Assembly (NCBI GenBank): GCA_016871535.1
Contig: VHCZ01000030.1
Coordinates: 1 to 38,341, forward strand
Length of the DNA: 38,341 bases
Source: Verrucomicrobiota bacterium
GTDB lineage: Bacteria > Verrucomicrobiota > Verrucomicrobiia > Limisphaerales > SIBE01
Direction of reading: 5' to 3'
Positions 15,630 through 25,500 of the stretch are shown here, one piece after another (position 1 is the first letter of the stretch; every line of letters starts with the position of its first letter). Below the pieces are notes generated by a model. The model did no database searches. It worked only from the letters and a program-made list of their open reading frames with translations, and had not been told where the DNA came from. The position numbers and the translations under genes are program-made.

Positions 15630-17945
15630 TCATAAGCCAGGCAGCGCGAAGGCCAGGATGGAATCGCCATATTTCGTCCCGAGCTTGCCGCCGCCGCCGG
15701 CCGCGATGGCGACGTATTGTTTGCCGTTGATTTGGTAAGTGCTGGGCGTGGCGTAACCGCCGGCGGGAAGTTTGTATTCCCACAAAACCTTGCCCGTGTA
15801 TTTGTCGAAGGCGCGGATTTTCTCATCGGGCGTCGCGGCGATGAAGATAATGCCTCCCGCCGTCAGAATCGGTCCGCCAAAGTTCTTTGCGCCGGTGTTG
15901 CGAATGCCTTTGGCCGCGAGCCGGGGATACTCTCCGAGCGGTACTTTCCACAGGATTTCGCCTTTGTTGAGATCAACCGCGTTGAGCGTTCCCCAGGGCG
16001 GCGAGATGGCTGGAGCGCCGTAAGGATCCTCGAAGAACGGCGCAATCTGGGCGTAACGTCCTTTTGAACCCACCGAAGCCACATCTTGCGCGTCTTCGGC
16101 GTTGCTTTCGAGGTAAGCGAGAAGATCGTCCAGTTGCGCGGGGGTAAAGTGGTCGAACGACGGCATGATTCCGCGCCCGTAGCGAAGCACGGTTCGGATC
16201 TCCTCGGACTTGAGGCGCAGGCGAACGTCGCTCAATGGAGGATAGAGCGGCGGGTTGCCCTGGCGATTGAAACCGTGGCACGGAGTGCAGGTCGTGTTGT
16301 AGATCATTGCGCCTCGCTGAACGGGCGTGGCGGTGGCCAGGTCAAGTTCGGCCAGCGGTTTCAACCGATTGATCGTGGGCGCTTCGTTCGCGTTCACGTA
16401 AAGAACGCCCGTGGCCGGATCAAATGCGCCGCCACCCCATTCGACGCCGCCCTGGTGGCCCGGAGTCGTGATGGTGCCGCGGAGCGATGCCGGAGTGTAA
16501 AGGAAACCCGTTTCATGCTGCTTGAACTGCTCCAGCGCGGAGGCGCGCGATTCGGGCGTGACGTTGGTGAGGTCGGCCTCGAACGTGGCCAACCGAACGA
16601 GCGGCGGCGGTTTCGAGGGAAACGGTTGAGTCGGCCAGGCTTCTTCGCCAGGCACTTTGGAAACGGGAACGGGACGCTCTTCGACCGGAAACACCGGTTG
16701 GCCCGTGTCACGATCCAACACGAAAGTGAGGCCCATCTTGGTGAGTTGGACGGCGACGTCGCGGCGTTTGCCGTCGATGTGGACGGTGGCCAGAATGGGA
16801 GCGGGAGGGTTGTCGTAATCCCAAATGTCGTGGTGGACCGTCTGATAATGCCACTGGCGGCGGCCCGTTTTGGCATCGAGCGCCAGGACGCAATTGGCGA
16901 AAAGATTCATACCTTTGCGCGTGCCGCCGTAGATGAAATCTCCCGCACCACAGCCTGTGGCACAGAACACCCAGCCGCGTTGTTCATCGAGGGAAAAGCC
17001 GCCCCAAGGATTCGCGCCGCCGTAGGTCTCGCCTTCCTGCCATTGCCAGGTGTCGTATCCGAACTCGCCCTTGAGCGGAACGGTGTGAAAAATCCATTCG
17101 AAGGCGCCGGTCTCTGCGTTGTAAGCGCGAACATCTCCGGGCGTGGAATCGTTTTCCTCCGGCACGCGGGAGCCGACAATCAGGAGGTTGCGGTAAATGA
17201 TGCCCGGGGCGGTGACTTCGATCGACGCTCTGGCCGGGTCCACGGGCAGGTTCTTTCGCAAATCGATGAAGCCGCCTTCGCCGAACGATTCAATGAGCGC
17301 GCCGGTTTTCGCGTCGATGGCATAGACGCGGTCCTTGACGAAATTGAAGATGCGCCGTTTCTCGCGCCGGGCGTCCTCCCAATAAACTACGCCGCGATTG
17401 CGCCCGCGGAAAACGCGGTTCCCGGCATTGTATCTGGCCGATTCGAAAATCCACACCTCTTTGCCAGTGGCTGCATCCAGAGCGACGGCGTTGACCTTCG
17501 GCGTGGTGAAATAGAGCAAGCCATCGATCACGATCGGATTGCTGTACATGGAAGGCCCGTTGGGATCGCCGTGCCGGTATTCCCAGGCGACCTGGAGGCG
17601 ATGCGCGTTCGTGGAATTGATTTGGGACAGTGTGGAATACTGGTTGGCCTTTTTGTCGCCCTGGTAGATCGCCCAATCGGCATAGTTATCGAACCGGTCT
17701 CGCCATTCGCCGTTAGGCGCAGCGGCGAGGCAGGCGGAATCAGAAAGGAGAACAAAGGCCGTCAAGAACAGCGCTACCGAACTGAGAGCCTGTCCTGAGA
17801 GCGTGTTTTGAAAATCGTCGCAACGTACCGCGGCTCTCTTCTTCAAATCCGAAATCCGAAATCCGAAATCCGAAATACTCAGAGCCTCGTTACCTCGGTT
17901 GCTACAAGCAGTGGTGATTCTCAAAACACGCCCTGAGCGGATCAT
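15630..17945 (-). CDS. PQQ-dependent dehydrogenase with inserted cytochrome c domain
   Basis: This is an eight-bladed quinoprotein propeller of the glucose/alcohol dehydrogenase type. It has W-motif blades (YAIDAKTGALIESFGEGGFI, VLALDAKTGRRQW, IRAFDKYTGKVLWEYKLP) and HHDIWDYDNPPAP. A cytochrome c domain is inserted late in the chain (CTPCHGFNRQG near residue 553, with GIMPSFDHFTPAQLDDLLAY as the probable Met-ligand loop). The protein oxidises a sugar or alcohol in the periplasm and passes electrons to the heme. The start is uncertain. The first ATG compatible with the neighbouring remnant is at 17945, but residues about 3-46 are translated from a palindromic repeat (17796-17936). The true signal peptide (ALSSVALFLTAFVLLSDSACLAA) lies after it, with no ATG or GTG between. 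The longer frame to 18272 runs antisense to a prepilin tail and is rejected. Confidence 0.8.
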   Translation of the reverse strand: MIRSGRVLRITTACSNRGNEALSISDFGFRISDLKKRAAVRCDDFQNTLSGQALSSVALFLTAFVLLSDSACLAAAPNGEWRDRFDNYADWAIYQGDKKANQYSTLSQINSTNAHRLQVAWEYRHGDPNGPSMYSNPIVIDGLLYFTTPKVNAVALDAATGKEVWIFESARYNAGNRVFRGRNRGVVYWEDARREKRRIFNFVKDRVYAIDAKTGALIESFGEGGFIDLRKNLPVDPARASIEVTAPGIIYRNLLIVGSRVPEENDSTPGDVRAYNAETGAFEWIFHTVPLKGEFGYDTWQWQEGETYGGANPWGGFSLDEQRGWVFCATGCGAGDFIYGGTRKGMNLFANCVLALDAKTGRRQWHYQTVHHDIWDYDNPPAPILATVHIDGKRRDVAVQLTKMGLTFVLDRDTGQPVFPVEERPVPVSKVPGEEAWPTQPFPSKPPPLVRLATFEADLTNVTPESRASALEQFKQHETGFLYTPASLRGTITTPGHQGGVEWGGGAFDPATGVLYVNANEAPTINRLKPLAELDLATATPVQRGAMIYNTTCTPCHGFNRQGNPPLYPPLSDVRLRLKSEEIRTVLRYGRGIMPSFDHFTPAQLDDLLAYLESNAEDAQDVASVGSKGRYAQIAPFFEDPYGAPAISPPWGTLNAVDLNKGEILWKVPLGEYPRLAAKGIRNTGAKNFGGPILTAGGIIFIAATPDEKIRAFDKYTGKVLWEYKLPAGGYATPSTYQINGKQYVAIAAGGGGKLGTKYGDSILAFALPGL
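17796..17936. repeat. Palindromic element with internal CCGAAATC tandem repeats
   Basis: The ends tgagagcgtgttttgaaaatc-like (17796-17816) and gattctcaaaacacgccct (17916-17934) are complementary with a few mismatches. Weaker pairing continues inward (gtcgcaacg..ggctct with agagcctcgttacctcgg). The centre (17845-17877) is a tandem array of the 8-bp unit atccgaaa. The AGAGCGTGT end resembles the ends of the element at 27649-27923. The whole element is translated in frame as the N-terminus of the neighbouring dehydrogenase ORF. Confidence 0.7.
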
Positions 17946-18005
17946 GAATCCTTTTGGGCTGAACGCCGGAGGATTGCAAGCGCAGAGCCACTCCCAAACC
18001 CACGC

Positions 18006-18266
18006 TTCAAGCGCTTCTCGTTCGTTTTGGACGTTTATGAAACGTTCGGAGATCTGGCGCGCGAACAGGGAAGTCACCCGCCGTCGTCGCCCGTGAAAGC
18101 CACGGGACGAACGCGGCACCAAGGCCGGCTGAATATGGCCTTTTGCGATGGGCACGTGGAGAGCCTCCGGGTTGAGGATGCTTATTTTGGAAAGAGAGAT
18201 CGCGACCTGCGGATGTGGAATACCGACAACGAACCGCACCGCGAATTTCTGGGGCTTACGAAATAG
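18006..18266 (+). pseudogene. C-terminal tail of an H-X9-DG prepilin-type protein
   Basis: The frame reads FKRFSFVLDVYETFGDLARE, then TRHQGRLNMAFCDGHVESLR and RMWNTDNEPHREF, ending at the stop 18264-18266. H-(9 residues)-DG followed by HVE and a W.NDxEPH end is the C-terminal signature of DUF1559-type, general-secretion-pseudopilin-like proteins abundant in Planctomycetes and Verrucomicrobia. The N-terminal methylation site and hydrophobic helix are missing, and no ATG suits the fragment. It overlaps, antisense, the spurious N-terminal extension of the PQQ gene. It is a remnant left by rearrangement. Confidence 0.7.
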
Positions 18267-18670
18267 AACCATGCGGAGCGCAGCCTTCGGGAACGAGCCG
18301 ATGAGTTCATGGTTCTGGAACTCCAGCCGGGATCTCTGCCGCGCGAGGGCGGACTCGTCAGGTACGGTCCTGAGTTCGATCAGTGGAAGGCCGAACCATT
18401 GGATTAACCGCGAATCGACGAATGAACGACAATCCTTGCACGCTTCACTCCAAAACGAACCCTTCGGGAGCGCGAGCGCTTCTCCCTCACTTTAATCTTC
18501 TCTCGCCGGGAAAGGAGCGCGGGCAGCCGCGCCCGTGTGTTTCCGAGGAATCCGGACAGAAAACCTCTCGCGGGCAGGCTGCCCGCGCTCCTTCTTGAAT
18601 CAGCCGTGAGACGCACCGGGGTGTCCCCGTTTGCGCCTTGCTCCGGGCTCAGACCGGGTTAAGGTGAGCG
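18267..18670. other. Intergenic region with repeat and weak coding remnant
   Basis: A 45-codon plus-strand frame directly after the prepilin stop (to 18404) reads plausibly at its end (LVRYGPEFDQWKAEPLD) but has no suitable start, so it may be another gene tail. An 82-bp palindromic element follows at 18512-18593. The promoter of the thioredoxin-fold gene should lie near 18594-18670. No clear motif was seen. Confidence 0.45.
18512..18593. repeat. 82-bp palindromic element with perfect 17-bp ends
   Basis: The left end AAGGAGCGCGGGCAGCC (18512-18528) is the exact reverse complement of 18577-18593. A half copy starting with the same AAGGAGCGCGGGCAGC is at 21449-21474. The size is similar to the TAGGGC-ended elements, but the terminal sequence differs. 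Confidence 0.8.
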
Positions 18671-20857
18671 GTGTCGCCTAATCCAAAAGACGGTTTCGCT
18701 ACCCTGTTTGTTTTCGCCGGCTTCCTCGCCGTGACCGCGCCTTCCTGCCGGCCCACTTCCGAAAGCAATTCGCCGCCAACCTCCAGCTCCGCCATGTCCA
18801 CCAAACAAGTCGCACATCCCCACACCAATCGGTTGGCGCGGGAGAAGTCGCCGTATCTGCTCCAACACCAGCACAACCCGGTCGATTGGTTCGCGTGGGG
18901 CGAGGAGGCGTTCGCCAAGGCGCGCGCCGAAAACAAACCCATCCTGCTCAGCATCGGCTACTCCACCTGCCATTGGTGCCACGTCATGGAACGCGAATCG
19001 TTTGAAGACGAAAAACTGGCAGCGTATTTGAACCGGCACTTCGTCAGCATCAAGGTCGATCGCGAGGAGCGGCCCGACGTCGATAAGATCTACATGACCG
19101 CCGTCCAGGCCATGGGCGAAGGCGGCGGCTGGCCGCTCAATGTCTTTCTGACGCCGGACCTCAAGCCATTTTACGGCGGGACTTATTTTCCTCCCGAACC
19201 CAAATATGGCCGGCCCAGTTTCCTTCAAGTGCTGGAGCGCATCCAGGATCTCTGGCAAACGCGCCGGGAAGATATCGGCAATTCAGCCGGCAAACTTCAC
19301 GAGCATCTGGCGAACGCCACAGAACTGGAAGCCGCGCCAGGGATCTTGCTCACTCCTGCTATCCTCGAAACCGCGGCGCGCAAATTCAAATCGGAATACG
19401 ATCCGCGCCACGGCGGTTTTGGCAACGCGCCGAAATTCCCCCGCCCCAGCCAGCCCGCGATTCTGCTGCGGCACGGCGTTCGGGCCGGCGACCCGGAAGC
19501 GATCAAAATGGTGTTGCACACCTGCGAACGCATGGCGGCCGGCGGCATGTACGATCAACTGGGCGGCGGCTTCGCGCGTTACTCCGTCGATGCCCAATGG
19601 CTCGTGCCGCATTTCGAGAAAATGCTCTATGACAACGCCCAGTTGGTCCACCTCTACCTCGACGCGCATTTGATCAGCGGCGAAGCCCGCTTCGCCGACA
19701 CGGCCCGCGACATCCTCCGCTACATTCTGCGCGACATGACGCATCGCGAAGGCGGGTTTTACTCGGCGGAAGACGCGGACAGCGAAGGCAAGGAAGGCAA
19801 GTTTTACTGCTGGACACGCGACGAATTGTCGAAATTGCTCACAACGGAAGAATTCAACGTTGCCGTGCGTTTCTTCGGGATTACCGAGGCCGGCAATTTC
19901 GTAGACCATAGCGACCCCAATCCGCTCCCCAACCAAAATGTCCTCAGCATCGTCGATCCGAATCTTTCTCCCGGCGACCAGAGTCTGCTGGTCTCGGCGA
20001 AAAGGAAAATGTTCGACGCGCGGGCCAGACGCGTCCGTCCGCACCTCGACGACAAGGTTCTGGCTTCGTGGAACGGACTGATGCTCGGCGCCATCGCGCG
20101 CGCTTACGCCGTGCTCGGCGACGAAAACTACCGCGCCGCGGCGGAGAAGAATTTTTCTTTGCTCCAAGCCAAACTGTGGGATGCGAAAACCAAAACGTTG
20201 TATCACCGCTGGCGGGACGGCGAGCGCGACTCGGTGCAATTGCTCGATGCCTACGCGAATCTACTCGCCGGCACGATCGGTCTGTATGAGGCGACGCTGG
20301 CCGCGCAGCATCTCGAGTTTGCGCTGGCGCTCGCGGAATCGATGCTGGAAAAATTCTACGACCAAAAGGAAGGCGGTTTTTGGCAAAGCGCCGCTGATTC
20401 CAAAGATTTGATTCTGCGCATCAAGGAAGATTACGACGGCGCGGAGCCATCCGGAAACTCTGTGGCGGTTCTCGCGCTGTTGAAGTTGGCTGCGATCACC
20501 GACCGCCCCGAATTCAAGCAAGCCGCCGAAAAGACGCTGCGGCTTCTCGCTGAGCGCATGCAACAAATCCCGCAAGCCGTGCCGTATCTGCTGCTGGGGC
20601 TGGATTTCTGGCTCGAAGAACCGAAGCGGGTGGTGATCGCCGGTGACCCCAAGTCGCCGGTGACGCGCGAACTGTTGCGAGCGGCGCACACGGTGTATCA
20701 ACCGGTCAAAGTGGTGCTCAGCAACACCGGACCGGTCGAGCCGTTCGCCACGACATTGCCGCTGCACGAAGGCAAACCTACGGCTTATCTCTGCACGGGC
20801 AAAGCCTGCCAGCCACCGACGCATGACCGAGAAACCGTAGCGAAGTTTTTGAAATAA
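18671..20857 (+). CDS. DUF255 thioredoxin-fold protein (YyaL/SPATA20-like), 728 aa
   Basis: The family signature is complete: [20 protein letters not shown], then [14 protein letters not shown] near residue 100, then [14 protein letters not shown] and [20 protein letters not shown]. These form a thioredoxin fold carrying CxxC. The rest is an (alpha/alpha)6-barrel-like region ([44 protein letters not shown]) as in N-acylglucosamine epimerase-type folds. The exact activity is unproven. The frame starts at a GTG (18671) with a hydrophobic segment and Cys26, which could make it a lipoprotein. An ATG at 18794 would give a cytosolic form of normal family length. A strong palindromic terminator follows the stop. 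Confidence 0.88.
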   Translation: MSPNPKDGFATLFVFAGFLAVTAPSCRPTSESNSPPTSSSAMSTKQVAHPHTNRLAREKSPYLLQHQHNPVDWFAWGEEAFAKARAENKPILLSIGYSTCHWCHVMERESFEDEKLAAYLNRHFVSIKVDREERPDVDKIYMTAVQAMGEGGGWPLNVFLTPDLKPFYGGTYFPPEPKYGRPSFLQVLERIQDLWQTRREDIGNSAGKLHEHLANATELEAAPGILLTPAILETAARKFKSEYDPRHGGFGNAPKFPRPSQPAILLRHGVRAGDPEAIKMVLHTCERMAAGGMYDQLGGGFARYSVDAQWLVPHFEKMLYDNAQLVHLYLDAHLISGEARFADTARDILRYILRDMTHREGGFYSAEDADSEGKEGKFYCWTRDELSKLLTTEEFNVAVRFFGITEAGNFVDHSDPNPLPNQNVLSIVDPNLSPGDQSLLVSAKRKMFDARARRVRPHLDDKVLASWNGLMLGAIARAYAVLGDENYRAAAEKNFSLLQAKLWDAKTKTLYHRWRDGERDSVQLLDAYANLLAGTIGLYEATLAAQHLEFALALAESMLEKFYDQKEGGFWQSAADSKDLILRIKEDYDGAEPSGNSVAVLALLKLAAITDRPEFKQAAEKTLRLLAERMQQIPQAVPYLLLGLDFWLEEPKRVVIAGDPKSPVTRELLRAAHTVYQPVKVVLSNTGPVEPFATTLPLHEGKPTAYLCTGKACQPPTHDRETVAKFLK

Positions 20858-20877
20858 GTGCCCCGGTCGATTCATTC

Positions 20878-20901
20878 AATTTTGGCCGGTCGGCCAAAAT
20901 T
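20878..20901. terminator. Bidirectional intrinsic terminator
   Basis: AATTTTGGCC-GGTC-GGCCAAAATT is a perfect 10-bp stem with a 4-nt loop, flanked by A and T runs. It lies exactly between two convergent genes (stops at 20857 and 20953), so it can end transcripts in both directions. Confidence 0.8.
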
Positions 20902-20952
20902 TGGGATGTTCTGCACGTTTCATTCCAAACAGGTCCTTCCGCATGACGCGAC

Positions 20953-21372
20953 TCAGATGTAGTACATCTTCTCCTTGTCTGGGCGGGCGTCGAGCAATTG
21001 CTGGAAAGTAATGGCGTCCGCGGCTTCCTCGAAGGCCGTTCCGAGTCTTCGCCACGCTTCACGAATCTCCGCGCCGCACTGCGGATCGCTCAAGGCCGGG
21101 GAATCCAGGATGGGACCGTAAACCGCGCGCAGAATGTCGCCGAACGTAATCTCCGCCGGCGGACGGGCCAGCAGGTATCCGCCGTCCTTGCCGCGCTGGC
21201 TTTTCACGATTTGTTTCGACTTCAACTCGATCAGAATCTGGACCAGATAATTGACCGGGATTCCATGTTCGACGGCCACGTCTTCGGCACGAACCGCGAC
21301 TTCTTGTTCAAAGCGCGCGGCCAATCCTAGGACGGCTCGCACGGCGTAATCGCTTTTCACGGAGAGTTTCAC
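20953..21372 (-). CDS. Rrf2 family transcriptional regulator, 139 aa
   Basis: The start is a GTG at 21372, giving the canonical MKLSVKSDYAVRAVLGLAAR. The winged helix-turn-helix continues with HGIPVNYLVQILIELKSKQI, then KSQRGKDGGYLLARP and ITFGDILRAVYGP. Fe-S-binding Rrf2 members such as IscR, NsrR and RsrR carry three cysteines (or Cys/His) in the C-terminal loop. Here only one cysteine is present (DPQCGAEI, near residue 98), so the regulator probably does not hold a cluster. It may respond to a metabolite or a single-thiol change, as suggested for CymR-like members. It faces the DUF255 gene and has no obvious target operon beside it. Confidence 0.9.
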   Translation of the reverse strand: MKLSVKSDYAVRAVLGLAARFEQEVAVRAEDVAVEHGIPVNYLVQILIELKSKQIVKSQRGKDGGYLLARPPAEITFGDILRAVYGPILDSPALSDPQCGAEIREAWRRLGTAFEEAADAITFQQLLDARPDKEKMYYI

Positions 21373-21509
21373 CGGGTTAAACTAAGAAGCGGAGGGAGCT
21401 TGCGCAATCAAAAGTGGCGCTTCGGACATGCGGTACGGCTGATTCGACAAGGAGCGCGGGCAGCTTGCCCGCGCAGTCGTGCGAGTAAAACTGTCGGGTA
21501 ACGAAGTCT

Positions 21510-21636
21510 TCTCCCTCTCTTCCCGAAGGGAGGAGAGGGCTGGGGAGAGGAGGGGCGTTGGCTCGGCTCCGATGTTTCCAAGAAACTCCTCTCTCCAACT
21601 CTCTCCCCACTCGTTCCTCGCGGGGAGAGAGGGAAG
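21510..21636. repeat. Purine/pyrimidine-rich inverted element, intergenic copy
   Basis: Two purine-rich hairpins (ccctctcttcccgaaggga with ggagaggg, and ctctccccactcgttcctcg with cggggagag) flank a short variable centre. The reverse complement matches 31671-31784 closely, including the blocks acgagtggggagag, ctctcctcccttcg and gaagagagggaga. The intergenic copy is about 127 bp; the smc copy is about 114 bp. Confidence 0.8.
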
Positions 21637-22077
21637 TCAATCGGAGTCGGCTGACCGACACTTTAAATCGCACCCCCCGCGCGGTCGTACGACGAGATTC
21701 TTGAAAAGCCTGCCCTACATTGGAAAACGGAACCTGACGGGAAGGAGAGGAGGTCGAGAACTGATTCGGAGGAGGCAAAAACAGGACGAAGGGACACGCT
21801 GCAGGTGGGACATCCCGCAGATTGCTTCAGGTCCGGCTGCCGAGCGTCGCGTCCCTCGTCCGAAGTGTCGTCCGCAATTCTGCCATCACCCAGGCCGTGG
21901 GCGGCCCGGCGGAGCACCCGCTCCGGATAGAGCGGGCGCTCGAACGGCCGCCGCAACGGGAGTTCGGACCCGCTTGTCCTCCAGGATCCCGATGGAATGG
22001 CGATGTGAAAAAGTCTCATTCCGCGAACGTCATCGTATTTATGCCCATGACCACTCAGCCGTATCCATTCGGTCAGA

Positions 22078-22215
22078 TGGGGAGCGCACGCGCCCTCGCG
22101 TGCTGTGGTCCGCGCCCTCGCCGACCACACCACTCGCAAGAGCGGTCACCCTTTGGTGACTGAATTTCTACAACGGGGCGCCGGTCGATACACGCGAGGG
22201 CGCGTATGCTCCCCA
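22078..22215. repeat. Multi-hairpin element, copy 2
   Basis: 25-bp terminal inverted repeats (22078-22102 and 22191-22215) match at 23 of 25 positions; the left end starts TGGGGAGCGCACGCGCC. Inside are a hairpin (tgtggtccgcg/cgccgaccaca, loop CCCT, near 22104-22129) and a GTCACC-CTTT-GGTGAC hairpin near 22145-22160. A decayed fourth stem lies at CGCCGGTCG. It is homologous to 14834-14982. Confidence 0.85.
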
Positions 22216-22343
22216 ATTTCGACTGCCTACTTACGGCTAAGCGTATGAGGCGACACGCCGATCCCGGTTCCCGGATTTCGCCATAGAAGAACCGCCAATC
22301 GCCATCGCCGCACGGCTCTGCGGGAGCCTCGCTGCGCCGTCGT

Positions 22344-22442
22344 TTACAGAGGGACGACTGTTCCCGCTGATTTCAGTTCAATCGCCCGCGCCAGGTGTGG
22401 ATACTCGGCGTTGATGAGCGCCGTCAAAAACGTATCGGGAAC
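22344..22442 (-). pseudogene. Short unrecognised C-terminal coding remnant
   Basis: A 32-codon open frame with no start, bounded by a stop upstream and TAA at 22344, reads PDTFLTALINAEYPHLARAI followed by ELKSAGTVVPL. The composition and codon use look like a real protein end, but I do not recognise the family. It lies just downstream of the large PQQ/heme gene on the same strand. Confidence 0.3.
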
Positions 22443-22534
22443 TCAGGGTGCGCCTGATCCTCATACGAATGTCACCGATGGAATGATCTGGCGCGTCTCT
22501 CAACGCCCAACCCCTCTCAACTCCTGTCACTTCG

Positions 22535-25500
22535 TCACTTCAGCGACGCGAGGAAATCGAGGAGGTCCGCGACGTCTTGGGCGGTCATGCTCTGGAGGAG
22601 CAGTTCGGGCATGGCGGAGATTTGCTGGGGCTTCAGGCCCTTCACCTCGGTCATCGGAACGCGAATTTCTTGCGTGTTGGCGTCCTTGAGCACCACTTCC
22701 TGTTCGGTGCGTTTGAGCAGAAACCCGCTGTAGATCAAGTCGTCCTTGGTTTCAACCTGGTAGGTGATGAAATTGGGTTCGATGACCTTCGACGGGAACA
22801 AAATGTTGTCCAGGATTTGCGCGCGGTCGTATTTCGAGGCGATGTGGCTGAGGTCCGGGCCAAATTCGCGGCCCTGGTTTTCGAGACGATGGCATTGCTG
22901 GCATTGGGACGAGCCTTCCTGGAAGAAGATCTTCCGGCCGCGCGCGGCGTCGCCCTTGAGCGCCAGGATTTCGCCAGGTTTGACACTGGCGCCAAGTTTC
23001 TTGGGGCGCTTTTCCTCCGGGAGAAAGCGCTCGAACAGGTCGCGCACCTGGAAGGCTGGATGAATCGCCGCTTTGTCGAGCAACTCGGCCGCGTAGGAAG
23101 GACTTTGAAAAGTCAGTTCGCTTGCCAGGGCGAGCGCGCCGTTGAAAGTCGCGAGCAAGCGCTCAACGATGGGAGCGGGAGCCGGGCCGGGTTGGCCAGG
23201 CAATCCGGGAAGGCCGGGCGGGCCAGCCGCCGGGCCTTGCAGCGCCTGGGCGTTTTGCGCGCGCAGCGCTTCAGCGGCTGGGTCGCGACTTTTGTTTTCG
23301 GACAGTTCGAGGGGGAGTTGCGTGATCCATTTGTGAATCTGTTTCGCTCCCGCCTCATCCACCCATCTCGAACCGATGTGCGGCATACGCCCCTGCCCCG
23401 TGGTCATGATGCGGTAATAAAGCACGGAGCTATGAGGATCGCCCGGCGTAATCACGTTGGCGCCGACCAGGCCGAATGTGCCTTGCGACGGAGGCCGGCC
23501 AATCGCTTTCATGGCGTCGAGCTTGGTCTCGTAATCGAAGTGCGACACGACCGAGCCGCCGGCGCCTTCCCGGTGGCAATGAGCGCAATTGACGTGGAGC
23601 CAGGATCGGACGCGTTCGTTGAGGTTGGTGAAGAGGACTGCTTGAATCTCCTCGTCCTTGCGGTGTTTGAGTCCGGGCAGCGGCGGGGGAGCCTTGGCCG
23701 GGCCGAGCGTAATAAAGGTGCGGTAATTGAAATCAGCCAGCGTGTCGTAAGGATCGCTGAGTTTGGGGCGGGCGCGCTCGTCCAACGGCTGATCGAAATA
23801 GCCCAGGTGCGAAAAAGTCCAAAGCTGGTTGGCCGCCTTGATGGCTTCCGTGGCGGACGGCGCGGGATTCATCTCCGGAGGCAGGTTGGGGGCCAGCGGA
23901 CGATTCGAGGCGTATCGCGCCTCGCGGTTCAGTTGCGGAGCGGTGAACGCGAGCGCGTAGTTCACCCAGGGATTATGGCAGCGCAAACATTCGCTCCGGG
24001 CATGAAAGCGCCAGGTTTGCTTGCGGCGTCCGCCGGGCGAACTGTCGTCCTTGGTCTCGAACATTTGCTCATCTCCGGCGGCGTCCACGAGCGTCGCATC
24101 AGTCTGCTCCTCGTTCCAGCGATAGGAGTAAGCACGCCAATCGGCGCCGTCGTAGTGGAGGACTTGAGTTTCGATGCGGCGCGGCAACGTTGAGGCGCTG
24201 CGTTCGAGATAAAGATAGAGCGTCTTCGCGAGCACGGAATTGGTCGGGTAACGCCATTCGTTTTTGGACTGATAAAGCCAGACGTTGGTGGCGCCGGTTT
24301 GGATGGACGACGTGCCCGGCAGCGCGACAAAGCGCTCGGCCAAGGCCTGATCAGCCCACATTTCGGCATTGACCAAGAAGGGAACGACGCCCGGCGCAGG
24401 CTGGTGGCGTTTCGTCGATTCAAACAAACCGGTTTCGCTGAGCTTGCGCGGGAAATTCAGGTGCGCGGTCGAGGGCGGGTTCTTTTCCAACCGATAAATG
24501 CCGCCCACGTAATCCACGATGTAAAGCTCGCCGGCCGTGTCTTCGCCGAAGCAGATGATCTGCAGCGGCGTGTCCACCAACTCCAGCAACGACGTGAGCT
24601 TGTCGCCGTCGTTGCGCAGGGCCCAAATCTTGCCGGTGACCCAATCCCCGTAAACATACGCGCCGACCAACTCCTTCAGGCGGCTGCCGTAGTAAACGTA
24701 GCCGCCGGTGATGGACGCGGCTTCCGAGTGGGGATGCGCTTTGACCGGCGGCAGAATGGGCGTCGCGCCGCGTGGCCAGTCCGGATGGATCGATTGCGGA
24801 CCTTCGACGATGCTCCAGCCGTAGTTGCCGCCCCGCACAATTCGATAGACGAGTTCCCAGAGTTCCCAACCGACATCGCCGGTCCAGAGTTCGCCGGTTT
24901 TCTTGTCGAAACTCATCCGCCACGGGTTGCGGAAACCGTAAGCCCAGATTTCCGGCCGAGTGTTCGGCATGCCCACGAAGGGATTGTCCGGGGGCACTCG
25001 GTACTCCTTCCCTTCGTCTGTCCGATCGACATCAATGCGGAGAATGGCAGAGAGCAGGTCCGAGTTGTCCTGGCCTGTTTTCAACGGGTCCGGAGGATTC
25101 GGCCCGGCGCCATCGCCCGTCGAAATATAAAGATAGCCATCCGGACCGAACTGCAGGCTTCCGCCGTTGTGCCCGCCGGACAGCCAGGTAATCAGGATTT
25201 TCTCGCTCTTCGGTTCGAGACGGGGCGGGTCGGTTTTGCTGACGGCGAAGCGCGAGACGCGGCTGCCGTCTTTCAGATCGGATTTCAGGACGTAGCAGAG
25301 ATAAACGAAGCGGTTTTCTTCAAACTTCGGATGGAACACCACGCCGTAGAGCGATTCCATGACCTGGATTTCCTTCTTCAAATCTACAAACAGGTCGGGC
25401 TTCACCACGGCGGCATCGCTGGGAAACGAGAGAATCTTCCCGGCCAGTTCGGCAACCAGAAGTCGGCGAGTGCCCGGGATGCTCGCGAAATCGACGGCAT

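Larger units (their letters stand above)
21373..22534. other. 1.2-kb gene-free region rich in repeats and remnants
   Basis: No intact gene was found. The region holds a half palindrome (21449-21474, AAGGAGCGCGGGCAGC end), a purine/pyrimidine-rich inverted element (21510-21636), GCCTGCCCTAC near 21707, a multi-hairpin element (22078-22215) and a short coding remnant (22344-22442). The stretch 21780-22010 stays open in several frames but shows no recognisable protein. The Rrf2 promoter should be at the left end. Confidence 0.6.

Noticed and set aside
16086-17798. 570-codon plus-strand frame opposite the PQQ dehydrogenase
   Set aside because: No family motif and shadow-like composition; the minus strand carries propeller blades and CxxCH.
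17945-18272. N-terminal extension of the PQQ dehydrogenase to the ATG at 18272
   Set aside because: It runs antisense to a recognisable prepilin tail and has no signal peptide.
21780-22010. Possible gene in the repeat-rich region
   Set aside because: Several frames are open but none shows a coherent protein pattern, start or ribosome-binding site.
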